Below are positions 33,700-45,735 of a stretch of DNA of 64,000 nt, one piece after another. Origin of the DNA: Triticum aestivum (lineage: Eukaryota; Streptophyta; Magnoliopsida; Poales; Poaceae); assembly GCF_018294505.1 (NCBI RefSeq), contig NC_057795.1, forward strand, positions 521,921,184-521,985,183, written 5' to 3'. The stretch's first letter is position 1; the number at the start of each line of letters is the position of its first letter. The position numbers and the translations under genes are program-made. The notes beneath the pieces were generated by a model. The model was given only the letters and a program-made list of their open reading frames with translations, was not told where the DNA came from and searched no databases.

Positions 33700-35240
33700 T
33701 GTAACACCCCTAGTGTCATGCTACAGTAATCCCCTGTTAAATGGTGCCAGGTCACCATGCTTACTGAGCTAATTATCACTTGATGAAAAATCAAAGTCAA
33801 ATTCAAATTAAAATCATGAGGGAAATTAAAAATTTCTCAAACATGAAAACTAAAATGTTCATCATGTGCCAAATAATCCATAACTAATATTGGTGGTGAA
33901 CCAATTTTTTTGCAAAATGTTTAAGTGGCCTAAACTACTTAAAACAGTGACCTAAACAATAAATTAAATGCCTTTTTAATTTATAAATATTGCAAACTAT
34001 TTCTAAAAGCCTCACAATATTTTGTGGCAGTGCCCAATAATTCTTTGAAATTGTTTTGGCCAGTGGCATAGTTTTGCAAAGTCCTTTGTGGCTAATAGAA
34101 AAATCAAAAGCTGCTGAAAAAAAGGAAAAGAAAAGGAAAAGTAGTGGGGAGAGAGAGAAAGCCCCTGCCCCATTGGGCCAAACGGCCCAGCTGGCCGTCC
34201 GCCCACCCCAGCCGGCCCGCTCCCCCTCCCCTGTCGTCTTCCCCTTTCTCCTGTTCGACCGACCCGCGTGAGTGGTCCCCGTCAAACCCGCTCGTCGCCT
34301 CGAGCCTCGCCGACGAGGGGATAAGGATCCCCTCCCTCCCCGTCGCCTCGATCCTCTCTCCCCACCCCCACTTGCGCCTCTCCTCCACCAGATTCACCTC
34401 TCCCCTCTCCCTCTCCTTCCTTCTGGAGAGGGGACCGACGCGGTCACCGCCGTTCTCCGTTGTCCATGCGGCCACAACCACTGCATCGCTTCGTCGTCCT
34501 GTTCATCATCTCCGCCGGTCTCGACTACATCGTCCTCAACCACGAGCGCGAGCAGGAGAGCTCTGCTACGCCGGGATCGAGCCGTTCCCTTTGCTTCGGC
34601 CGCCAGCGATCCTCCTCCGTCTCCGACGACTCTACTGCTCCTAATCTTCCAAGGGCCATCGGTGTGCCACTTGGTGAGCTCCTCCGCCTCCTGTTTTCCT
34701 TCGATAGCTTCCTTGCGCATCGTAGCTAGTTTGCCACCGCACCCATTTTCTGTCCACCGCCGACGAGCTCGTGGCCGTCGCCATAGCCGCTGTCACGCTC
34801 GCCTGAGCACGCCACCGTGCTCCTGGCGCTTCCAGGAACGCAACGCACCCGCGCACGCGCTTCCCTGTTGCCCTTAGCCTCTAGCTCGTTGAGGGCCCGA
34901 ACACCACCGCCGCCACGGCTTGTCGTTGGCGCCACTCCGGACATCCCCGCCCCCGCTGCTTGATCCATCGGATGCGCCGCATCGCCAGCTAGCTGTAGCC
35001 GCAAACCGCGTGCGTTTTGGTGCCCCGTAGTGCCGAAACCACCTTCGCCCGAAGTCCGACGCCGCCCGCGGTGGTCGCCGTCGACGTTCCCGGTCGCGTC
35101 AGCCACTCCCGTCGATGCCATTCGACGTGGCTTCGTCTCCGCATTCGAACGCGGCCGATCACTTTCGTTTTGGTGGTCTGTGGGCGAATCCCGCGCGTTG
35201 CCGCCGTCTCCTGTGGTTGCCGCGTTGCTCCGGCCGCCGT
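33700..35240 (+). repeat. Probable Gypsy LTR fragment starting TGTAACACCCC
   Basis: It starts TGTAACACCCCTAGTG. AT-rich first third, then a GC-rich part (34140-35240) with many overlapping ORFs in all frames. This layout fits several Triticeae Gypsy LTRs that begin TGTAACACCCC, but no second LTR or coding region is present. The right boundary near 35240 is uncertain. Confidence 0.5.
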
Positions 35241-35670
35241 CCTTCCGTGATGATACGTGTTTGTCACAGTAGGTCGCGTCTTTTGTCATGCATGTACATC
35301 CATGGCGATTTTATGACAGAATCAAGATAGTCATACCTGTGCTGTCGTAGAAGTGTTCCATGACATTACCAAAATTATCATCACGGAAGTGTCCACTTCC
35401 ATGACGATAAATCGCGCGTCACAGAAGTGCTTTCATCAAGGGTGACCGACATGTGGCATCCACAGTAACGGAACGCCGTTAAGCTATCGGGTCGGGTTTT
35501 GAATCCGATAACCCTTTAACAGCCCCGACCAATGGGGATTTTTCACGTGTAAAATCATCATTGGCTGGAGGAGACACGTGTCAGGTCTGCGTTGGCACAT
35601 GTGTCACTCATCTAATGGGCGAGACGCGCCTATGATATGTTGATACGTGGACCGACCCATCAAGTTTAAA

Positions 35671-36022
35671 TGGGCCGGCCCAACTAAAGGCCCACAAGAT
35701 TTTGCGGACCATAATGGGCCGGCCCAGCTAAAGGCCTACGAGATTTTGCGGACCATAATGGGCTGGCCCAGCTAAAGGCCCACAAAATTTTGCGGGCCAT
35801 AATGGGCCGGCCCAGGTAAAGGCCCACAAGATTTTTGTGTGCCATAATGGGCCAGCCCAGGTAAAGGCCCACAAGATTCTTGCGGATCATAATGGGCCGG
35901 CCCTGCTCAAGGCCCACGAGATTTCGCCGATTTATGGGCCGACCCAGCTGTAGGCCCACACGATTTTGAGGACCCTAGTAGGCCGGCCCATTAACTGGCT
36001 GCCATGTTTTGGGCCAACTGTC
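35671..36022. repeat. 44-bp tandem array built on GGGCCGGCCCA
   Basis: Eight units start TGGGCCGGCC or a close variant at 35671, 35715, 35759, 35803, 35848, 35893, 35935 and 35979 (spacing 42-45 bp). Each contains a palindromic TGGGCCGGCCCA and AAAGGCCCAC followed by AAGATTTTGCGGACC. More degenerate GGCCCA/AAAGGCCC pairs continue at about 60-bp spacing to 36620. CACTA elements carry such subterminal arrays as transposase-binding sites. Confidence 0.85.
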
Positions 36023-36619
36023 GGCCCATATTTAATCCGGTCCATTAATGGCCTGCCACGTTCCGAGCCTAATAATGGCCCATATGAGATCTGGTCCGTT
36101 AAAAGCCTACCACGTTCTAGGCCAAATTACGGCCCAGATCAGGTCCGGCCCATTAAGAGGCTTTGGGCTAAATTATGGCCCATCAACTGGACGCTATGCT
36201 TTTGGGCCCACTTACTAAAGGCCCATTTAGTAATTCGACATGATATTAGTTTCGGCCTGTTAAGGGCCCGTTTAACATGTCGGCTCTATATTAATTTCGG
36301 CCTATTAAAAGCCCGTCATATAGTTGGGCCTAAATACGGCCCGATTTGCATCCGCCCTGCTCACAACCGATATCTGATTGGGCCAAACAAGAATCGAGAC
36401 AATTTTGGCCTTTTAAAAGCCCGTGATTTGATTCGCACAATCATGGATCGGGGTCCATTTCGGGTTGCTGCCGGCTCATGAGCTGTTCGGCACGTTTCAG
36501 GCCCAACCTACTTCTCAGCCTCCTAAAAGCCCATTGAGTTTTCTTGCGAAAAGAGGGCTGGGGGTTACTCGGCCTATTAAAGGCCCGAATCTACTAGTGG
36601 GCCAGTTTACTTTTGGCCT

Positions 36620-38430
36620 TTTAAGACCAAGATGACGGGGCCCATGATGCGGATCATACATCGTGATTGCATGACGGCCTGATTATGTACCGTAATTTTA
36701 TGGTTTAGCCGATTTACTGCGAAGACAGGATATATATACAGTAAAATAACTGCAACATCGTGAATAAGAAAAAACCTAGACTATACAATAAAGAAATTAT
36801 GGCATATTACATCCACTGGGCATCAAAGTTCGCCACTATGATAATAAAGCACAAGCAGACATCAGATTACATACACTGGGCATCAAAGATCGCCACCAGT
36901 GCAAATAAACATGCTGACAAAATAATATACAAAACTGACAGCACTTCAATAGAGTTCAAGAAAGGTTAGCCCTGCTGGGGAGCTGTAGCACAAGCAGCTG
37001 AGCAAGATGATGAGACTGCGCTTGTTCAACACTTACATCTTCCTCACTATGAAAGATAAACAAGCATACAGATGACAGGTTTTGCACATAAAAGTATTAG
37101 TGCTGACAATTCATCACATTTCTTACTAACGAATAAAGTGACACATTTTAAAATTGCATTAACACAATATGGTATTGTTCACGTCAAGACATGGCAGGAA
37201 ATGACATTGTGAAGGAGTTGGCAGCTTCACGACACCACTGGATTACAGATCAAGAACTCATAAGTAACAATGGTTAGTGTGCTATCAATTTATCCCATTT
37301 TAAATTGGCAAATAAAGAGACAGTTTAAATAATAGTAGAATGATATGACATTGTTCATAGTTAAGACATTGCAGAATATGACATTGTGCTGTAGTGGGTA
37401 GGTTCACCACACCACTGGATTATGGATGAAGAATAGAAGCATACATGCAGTGCAAAAGAACATCACTTGCTCTATATAGTTTAATTTACATGGTATGAAG
37501 AAGGAACTTGGTTGTACAACTAAAAACTTAAATTAAGAAGGACAAACTTTTGTTTATGAACTACATAATAGACTTTAAACATGCAATTTGATGCAAACAC
37601 CAAAAATAAACAGCTGTTGCAGTCATGCCTAACAAAATATATACAACAAAGTTTGAAGGCTTGAGAAGGACAAACTTACATTATTGGTGAAGACAGACTC
37701 TATAAAGGCCTTGTCCATGCTGATTGGGGGGGGGGGGGGCAATTCAAGAAGTTTACCACAAAATCTTCTTCATAAGCATTGCCTTTATTCTACATTTTGT
37801 TAAGAGTAAATATAGATGTGATAATATACGAAAAAATGGAGAATATTTAAGATAAGATGAAGAGTGATGCTACATAACCAAGTAGCTATAAATGTAAGTG
37901 CAGCGATACAGGCAAAAGGTACATCCAAGAGCAATGCATAGCTAAACTTCTCCAGTACCAACCTTATGGTAAGAGTAAATATAGATCTGATGTGTAGAAA
38001 ATAAAGGGCAAAGGAAAATAAGCTGCAGAGTGATGGTACATGAACAACTACCTATCATTATAAGTACACTGATAAAGGACATCATGTACTTACAAGAACA
38101 ATGTAGAGCTAAAAAATCATTAACATTGGATATATTCTACACTAATGTAACCATTCATACAGATCAGATAATTTGGAGCAAACAATTGATAAGCAAGCTA
38201 TCATGCATACTGCTGTCACATAATGAACCAGGTATGTATGCAAGTACAATGATACAGGACAACAGGTACTAACAAGAGCAAAGCAGCGGGCAGCATATTT
38301 GCGATATCCTGTCGTTCTTTTCAAACTGGAATTCTTCTTCGAGCAGATTTCCTGCAAAAAAGATCTGTAAGGCACATGCGGAAAAGTAGAAGTTCAAATT
38401 GTCATGCGATTTCATAGAAAGTACCTCATC
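36620..38430 (-). other. AT-rich interior of the En/Spm-like element
   Basis: Noncoding and AT-rich. It includes a two-unit repeat ACACTGGGCATCAAAGATCG (near 36808 and 36866) and a 13-14-base G run near 37726-37739. It would be the 3' part of the transposon gene and its downstream side. No exon was recognised. Confidence 0.4.
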
Positions 38431-38628
38431 CTAGGAACGAGACCAGTGCATAACAAGGTTTTTCCATTCAATGTCTTCTAAATTTAGCACAGGAGACTTC
38501 ACCGGAAATTCGTTTATAGACTTGCCATCAAAGTGTGATTTCCTCAGGTAACATCGATATTGCTGCAATGCTTCCTTGAAAAGCACAAGCAAGCTTTGCT
38601 CGTCATGACTATCCAGATTGACCCTCGC
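38431..38628 (-). pseudogene. Last exon of the En/Spm-like transposon gene
   Basis: A TAG-terminated exon of 65 residues follows an AACTAG acceptor and starts ARVNLDSHDEQSLLVLFKEA. The part YLRKSHFDGKSINEFPVKSP resembles the end of plant Ptta/En/Spm-type transposase proteins. Its entry phase (0) matches the exon ending at 48925 across the inserted Gypsy element. The family assignment is inference from the motif style. Confidence 0.55.
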
Positions 38629-38709
38629 CTAGTTACAACAATGTAATGTAAATCATTGATGTGTTCAATCAGCAGAAAACAGGAAAATAATAACCATGAA
38701 TAATAGCAC

Positions 38710-40218
38710 TGATGACCCACAAGTATAGGGGATCTATTGTAGTCCTTTCGATAAGTAAGAGTGTCGAACCCAACGAGGAGCAGAAGGAAATGATAAGCGG
38801 TTTTCAGCAAAGTATTCTCTGCAAGTACTGAAATAAGTGGTAACAGATCGTTTTGTGATAAGATAAATTGTAACGAGCAACAAGTAACAAAAGTAAATAA
38901 AGTGCAGCAAGTTAGACCAATCCTTTTTGTAGCAAAGGACAAGCCCAGACAAACTCTTATAATAGGAAAAGCGCTCCCGAGGACACATGGGAATATCGTC
39001 AAGCTAGTTTTCATCACGCTCATATGATTCGCGTTTGGTACTTTGATAATTTGATATATGGGTGGACCGGTGCTTGGGTACTGCCCTTACTTGGACAAGC
39101 ATCCCACTTATGATTAACCTCTATTGCAAGCATCCGCAACTACAAAGTATTAAGTAAACCTAACCATAGCATGAAACATGTGGATCCAAATCAGCCCCTT
39201 ATGAAGCAACACATAAACTAGGGTTTAAGCTTCTGTCACTCTAGCAACCCATCATCTACTTATTACTTCCCAATGCCTTCCTCTAGGCCCAAATAATGGT
39301 GAAGTGTTATGTAGTCGACGTTCACATAACACCACTAGAGGTTAGACAACATACATCTTATCAAAATATCGAACGAATACCAAATTCACATGACTACTAA
39401 TAGCAAGACTTCTCCCTTGTCCTCAGGAACAAACGTAACTACTCACAAAGCATATTCATGTTCATAATCAGAGGGGTAATAATGTGCATATAGGATCTGA
39501 ACATATGATCTTCCACCAAATAAACCAACTAGCATCAACTACAAAGAGTAATCAACACTACTAGCAAACTACTAGCACCAATCCCGGACTTGGAGACAAG
39601 AATTGGATACAAGAGATGAACTAGGGTTTGGAGATGAGATGGTGCTGGTGAAGATGTTGATGGAGATTGCCCTCTCCCGATGAGAGGAGCGTTGGTGATG
39701 ACGATGGTGATGATTTCCCCCTCCCGGAGGGAAGTGTCCCCGGCAGAAAAGCTTCGCCAGAGCCCTAGATTGGTTCCGCCAAGGTTCCGCCTCGTGGCGG
39801 CGGAGTCTCGTCCCGAAAGGTTCTCTCTGATTTTTTTCTCATCGAAAGACTTCATATAGGAGAAGATGGGCGTCGGAGAGCCACCAGGGGGCCCACGAGG
39901 TAGGGGGGCGCGCCCAGGGGGGGCGCCCCCCACCCTCGTGAGCAGGGTGTGGGCCCCCTGGTCTTCATCTTTGGCGACGATTTTTCTTTATTTATTCTAA
40001 GATTCCGTGGAGTTTCAGGACTTTTGGAGTTGCGCAGAATAGTCCTTCAATATTTGCTCCTTTTCCAGCCCAGAATTCCAGCTGCCGGCATTCTCCCTCT
40101 TCATGTAAACCTTGTAAAATAAGAGAGAATAGCCATAAGTATCGTGACATAACGTGAAATAACAGCCCATAATGCAATAAATATGATCATAAAAGCATGA
40201 TGCAAAATGGACGTATCA
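38710..40218 (-). repeat. 3' LTR of the Gypsy element
   Basis: On the minus strand it starts TGATACGTCCATTTTGCATC and ends GGGTCATCA. A purine tract CTTGGGGGAGT (40219-40229, minus strand) lies directly before it. A GC-rich hairpin is at 39894-39940. Confidence 0.95.
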
Positions 40219-40229
40219 ACTCCCCCAAG

Positions 40230-41766
40230 CTTAGACCTCGCTTGTCCTCAAGCAAAAAGCCGATAACAATAAATATGTCCTCATGTTTAGAGGTAGAGGC
40301 GTCGATAAAAATAAAATACGGACATGAAGGCATCATGATTATTTCATAACAGCAACATAAATAGATTTTGTCATATGATTACTCATGTTCAAGTAATGAC
40401 CTATTCACAAAGCCAAAGCATGAATCAGAAACATTATTGGGCACTAACAATTATAATCTAAGTCATTGAAGCAATTGCAATTTATCATAACATCGGAAAG
40501 AGTCTATGTCAGAGCTTAAAAGCAAGTCCACATACTCAACTATCATTTAGTCCTTCATAATTGCTAGCACTCACGCGATACTTGTGGTTACGGAGTTTTA
40601 ATCGGACACAGAGAAAGATAGGGGCTTATAGTTTTGCCCCACAACCTTTTACCTCAAGGGTAATGTCAACAATAACAATTCATGCTCCCCCACATCCAAT
40701 TAGATATGTATATCATACTCTTTCCAACATGCTGAGCTTGCCAAAGGATAAAATGAAAAAGGAATGGTGAGGATCACCGTGACTCTTGTAAGGTAGAGGA
40801 TAATAATAAAAGATAGGCCCTTCGCAGAGGGAAGCAGAGGTTGTCATGCGCGTTTAGGGTTGATGCACAAAATCTTAATGCAAAAGAACGTCACTTTATA
40901 TTGCCCCTTGTATGTGAACCTTTATTATGCAGTCCGTCGCTTTTATTGCGTCCACAACAAGTTCGTACAAAGCTTATTTCTCTACATTAATAAGTCATGC
41001 ATATTTAGAGAGCAATTTTTATTGCTTGCACCGATGACAACTTACTTGAAGGATCTTACTCAATCCATAGGTAGATATGGTGGACTCTCATGGCAAAACT
41101 GGTTTAAGGGTGTTTGGAAGCACAAGTAGTATTTCTACTTGGTGCTAAGAATTTGGCTAGCATGAGGGGGAAAGGCAAGCTCAACACGGTAGAGGATCCA
41201 TGACAACATACTTTATCTCGAATGTAAGAAAACATAACTCATTATGTTGTCTTCCTTGTCCAACCTCAACTCTTTAGCATGTCATATTTTAATGAGTGCT
41301 CCCAACCATAAAAGATGTCAATGATAATATATCTATATGTGAAACCTCTCTTTCCTTATTACTTCCTATTAATTGCAACGATGACCAAAGCTATATTTGC
41401 CAACTCCCAACAACTTTAAATCATCATACTCTTTCTATATGAAGTCATTACTTTCAATAAGATCAATATGAACTCTTGATTCTTTTTATTCTTTTCTTCT
41501 ACTTTCCCAAGATCATGACAAAATACTCAAGCCCTTGACTCAACACTAATCTTTATTATAAAGCTCACGGACTCGATTACAAGGAAAGATCATAAAGCAA
41601 AACTCAAAACTAGATCATGCCACGACTTTATTCTACTAAATCAAGATACTACTAATAGGATCGAACTAAGAAAGACTGTAAAGATAGGAGTTGTGATGGT
41701 GATACGATACCAGGGCACCTCCCCCAAGCTTGGCAGTTGCCAAAGGGAGTGCCCATACCCATGTGA
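40230..41766 (-). other. Untranslated 3' internal region of the Gypsy element
   Basis: AT-rich internal DNA between the accessory ORF and the 3' LTR. No coding region was recognised. A second CTTGGGGGAGG tract lies near 41709. Confidence 0.6.
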
Positions 41767-42216
41767 TTATTTCTCCTTCTTTGTTGTAGGTGTAATATTT
41801 TTGGCGATGATTCCCCTCAGAATACGGTTCTCCTCCTCGAGCTTATTGACTTGATGCTTGAGGTCCATTATTTCCTTGCGAAGCTTTCCTGTAACGGCTA
41901 AAGCTCCTTGCACCCAAGGGTGTTGCATAGCTGCGGGAGAACAAGAGACACTCCTCCTCATATTTTCATAGGAAAGAAATTTAACATCGGAAGGGATAAC
42001 CGAGTTTGGAATAGCTGAGCTCTGTAGTTCCCCCATTGTAAATCCAGCTCGGAGGCGAGAGGTGACTTCTTGATCTTCCATGGCATCTACTCTCATAAGG
42101 TCAGCCTCCATATCTTCCTCCGTTGCCGGCCCAAAGTGGTCAGCATCGCTGTTTACCGTTGGTTTCGGTGCCGGGTTAGATACCCGGCTTTCTCCGACTG
42201 ACTCTTGAGAAGACAT
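41767..42216 (-). CDS. Accessory coiled-coil ORF of the Gypsy element
   Basis: A 149-residue ORF starts at ATG 42214-42216 (MSSQESVGESRVSNPA) and lies downstream of pol in the sense direction, where Athila relatives carry an extra gene. The N-terminal half is acidic and Ser/Pro-rich. The C-terminal part (KEIMDLKHQVNKLEEENRIL) has heptad spacing typical of a coiled coil and ends TTKKEK. No signal peptide or membrane segment is seen, so it does not look like an envelope protein. The function is unknown. Confidence 0.6.
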   Translation of the reverse strand: MSSQESVGESRVSNPAPKPTVNSDADHFGPATEEDMEADLMRVDAMEDQEVTSRLRAGFTMGELQSSAIPNSVIPSDVKFLSYENMRRSVSCSPAAMQHPWVQGALAVTGKLRKEIMDLKHQVNKLEEENRILRGIIAKNITPTTKKEK

Positions 42217-42542
42217 ATTGCTTTAATCTGCAGCAGCAACAACTCAAAACGAAAACAGAAGGTATTCGCGTGATACGGTGGTAAAAACCTTCGGGAGTAT
42301 ATATAATGAATTTTTACCGACCAAAATACGTATCGAGCAAGGAAACGGAGTCCAGAGGGCACACGGGGTGCTCACGAGGTAGGGGGCGCGCCCAGGGGGG
42401 TAGGGCGCGCCCTCCACCCTCGTGGAGGCCTCGTGTCCTCCCCGGACTGCTATTTATTTTTCTATTTTTCTAAATATTCCAAAACGGAGAAATATTGCCT
42501 TAAAAATTGTTTTGGAGTCGGTTTACTTACCGTACCACATAC

Positions 42543-45500
42543 CTATTCCTTTTCGGAGTCTGGAACGTTCTGGAAAGTGTCCTTTATGTACTCCTCCGGG
42601 GTCACGGTTTCAATAATATTAGTTTCAACATTTATAGGATTACCTGAGATATAGTGTTTGATCCTTTGACCGTTTACCACCTTCGGATTTGTGCCTGCGA
42701 AGTTGTTGATTTTTATGGCACCGGAACGATAGACCTCCTCGATAACGTAGGGACCTTCCCATTTAGAGAGAAGTTTTCCTGCAAAAAATCTTAAACGAGA
42801 GTTGTATAGCAATACATAATCACCTACATTAAACTCACGCTTTTGTATCCTTTTGTCATGCCATCTTTTAACTTTTTCTTTAAACAACTTGGCATTTTCA
42901 TATGCTTGGGCTCTCCATTCATCAAGTGAGCTAATATCAAATAACCTCTTCTCACCGGCAAGTTTGAAATCATAGTTGAGCTCTTTAATAGCCCAATATG
43001 CCTTATGTTCTAGTTCGAGAGGTAAGTGACAAGCTTTTCCATAGACCATTTTGTACGGAGACATACCCATAGGATTTTTATATGCAGTTCTATAGGCCCA
43101 TAATGCATCATCAAGTTTCTTGGACCAATTCTTTCTAGACCTATTAACAGTCTTTTGTAAAATTAATTTGAGCTCCCTATTGCTCAATTCTACTTGACCA
43201 CTAGACTGAGGGTGATAAGGAGATGCAATCCTATGATTAACGTCGTATTTAGCAAGCATCTTACGGAAAGCACCATGAATAAAGTGTGAACCACCATCAG
43301 TCATTAAGTATCTAGGGACTCCAAACCTCGGAAAAATAACTTCCTTAAGCATTTTAATAGAAGTGTTGTGATCAGCACTACTAGTTGGAATAGCTTCTAC
43401 CCACTTAGTAACGTAATCAACAGCAACTAGAATATGAGTGTAACCATTAGAGGCAGGAAAAGGTCCCATATAATCAAAGCCCCAAACATCAAATGGCTCA
43501 ATAACAAGTGAATAATTCATAGGCATTTCTTGACGTCTACTGATATTACCAATTCTTTGACATTCATCGCAAGACAAAACAAACTTACGGGCATCCTTGA
43601 AGAGAGTAGGCCAATAAAAACCGGATTGCAATACCTTATGTGCAGTTCTATCTCCAGCGTGATGTCCTCCATAAGCTTCGGAGTGACACTTGCGTAGGAT
43701 CTGTTCCTGTTCATGCTCAGGTACACAACGTCTAATAATACCATCTACTCCTTCTTTATAAAGATGTGGGTCATCCCAAAAGTAATGTCGCAAGTCATAG
43801 AAAAACTTTTTCTTTTGTTGGTATGTGAAGCTAGGCGGTATAAATTTAGCAACAATATAATTAGCATAATCAGCATACCATGGAGTGCTACGAGAAGTAC
43901 TTATGACATTTAATTGCTCATCAGGAAAGCTATCATTAATAGGTAGTGGGTCATCAAGAACATTCTCTAGCCTAGACAAGTTATCTGCAACGGGGTTCTC
44001 AGCTCCCTTTCTATCAACAATATGCAAATCAAATTCTTGAAGCAGGAGAACCCATCTAATAAGTCTAGGTTTTGCATCCTTCTTTTCCATAAGATACTTA
44101 ATAGCAGCATGATCAGTGTGAATAGTAACTTTGGAATCAACAATATAAGGTCTAAACTTATCACAAGCAAACACCACTGCTAAAAATTCCTTTTCGGTAG
44201 TAGCATAATTTCTTTGAGCACTATCTAGAGTCTTACTAGCATAATGGATAACATTTAATTTCTTATCAACTCTCTGCCCTAGAACAGCACCTACAGCATA
44301 ATCACTAGCATCACACATAATTTCAAAGGGTAAATTCCAATCAGGTGGCTGAACAACAGGTGCAGAGACTAGTGCTTTCTTAAGTATTTCAAATGCTTCT
44401 ACACAATCATCATCAAAGACAAACGGTACATCTTTTTGTAATAAATTAGTCAGAGGCCGAGAGATTTTTGAGAAGTCCTTAATGAACCTCCTATAAAATC
44501 CGGCGTGACCAAGGAAACTTCTTATACCTTTGATGTCCTTTGGACATGGCATCTTTTCAATAGCATCAACCTTGGCTTTATCAACTTCAATACCTCTTTC
44601 AGAAACTTTGTGCCCCAAGACAATACCTTCATTAACCATAAAGTGGCACTTTTCCCAATTCAAGACAAGATTAGTTTCTTCACATCTCTGCAAAACTCGA
44701 TCAAGATTGCTTAAGCAATCATCAAAAGAGGAACCATAGACGGAAAAGTCATCCATGAAAACCTCACAAATCTTTTCGCAAAAGTCAGAGAATATAGCCA
44801 TCATGCATCTTTGAAAGGTAGCAGGTGCATTACATAAACCAAAAGGCATACGTCTATAAGCAAAAGTACCAAAAGGGCATGTAAAAGTAGTCTTTGATTG
44901 ATCTTTAGCTGACACAGGTATTTGAGAGAAACCAGAATAACCATCTAGAAAGCAATAATGTGTATGTTTGCATAGTCTCTCTAGCATTTGATCAATAAAA
45001 GGTAAGGGGTAATGATCTTTCTTAGTAGCTTTATTTAACTTACGGAAATCAATTACCATCCTATAACCTGTGATAATTCTTTGAGGGATCAATTCATCTT
45101 TATCATTAGGGACAACAGTAATACCTCCCTTCTTAGGGACACAATGGACAGGACTTACCCACTGACTATCAGCAACGGGATAAATTATACCTGCCTCCAG
45201 AAGCTTGAGTATTTCTTTTCTTACCACTTCTTTCATTTTAGGATTCAAACGTCGTTGAGGATCACAAACTGGTTTGGCATCAGCTTCCAAATTTATTTTA
45301 TGTTGACATAGAGTGGGACTAATGCCCTTAAGATCATCCAGAGTATATCCAATAGCAGCACGGTGCTTCTTCAGAGTTTTCAATAATCTTTCTTCTTCAT
45401 GCTCTGAAAGGTTAGCGCTAATAATAACAGGATATATTTTATTTTCATCAAGATAAGCATATTTAAGATTATCCGGCAACGGTTTAAGCTCGAACACGGG

Positions 45501-45735
45501 ATCACCCTTGGGTGGAGGGGGGTACCCTAGGATTTCAACAGGTAAATTGTGTTGCAGAATAGGTTCTTGTTTAAAGAATACTTCATCTATTTCCCTTCTT
45601 TCATTCATAAACATATCATTTTCATGATCTAGCAAATACTGTTCTAAAGGATCACTAGGAGGTACAGCAATAGAGGCAAGACCAATAATTTCATCCTTAC
45701 TAGGCAATTCTTCCTCATGATGTTGTTTACTAATT
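42543..45735 (-). CDS. Gypsy pol: reverse transcriptase, RNase H, integrase
   Basis: About 1054 codons are open from [10 protein letters not shown] (45707) to the stop at 42543. Counting from that Leu, the RT has FLDGYSGF (D255) and FMDD at 317-320. RNase H has [14 protein letters not shown] (D466). The integrase has an HHCC zinc finger (about 674-717) and catalytic D745 ([10 protein letters not shown]), D804 (MTDGGSHF) and E840 ([10 protein letters not shown]). The frame differs by one base from gag-protease upstream, where relatives have one continuous ORF. Confidence 0.95.

Noticed and set aside
34144..35289. Long ORFs on both strands at 34.1-35.3 kb
   Set aside because: They lie in the GC-rich part of a probable LTR, overlap in all frames and have no motifs.
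35665..36000. Regular spaced repeats resembling a CRISPR array
   Set aside because: The units are contiguous 44-bp tandem copies without unique spacers in a plant nuclear setting.
36760..36969. 69-codon plus-strand ORF containing a repeated YIHWASK motif
   Set aside because: It is explained by the two-unit DNA repeat near 36806 and 36864, and the gene in this area runs on the other strand.
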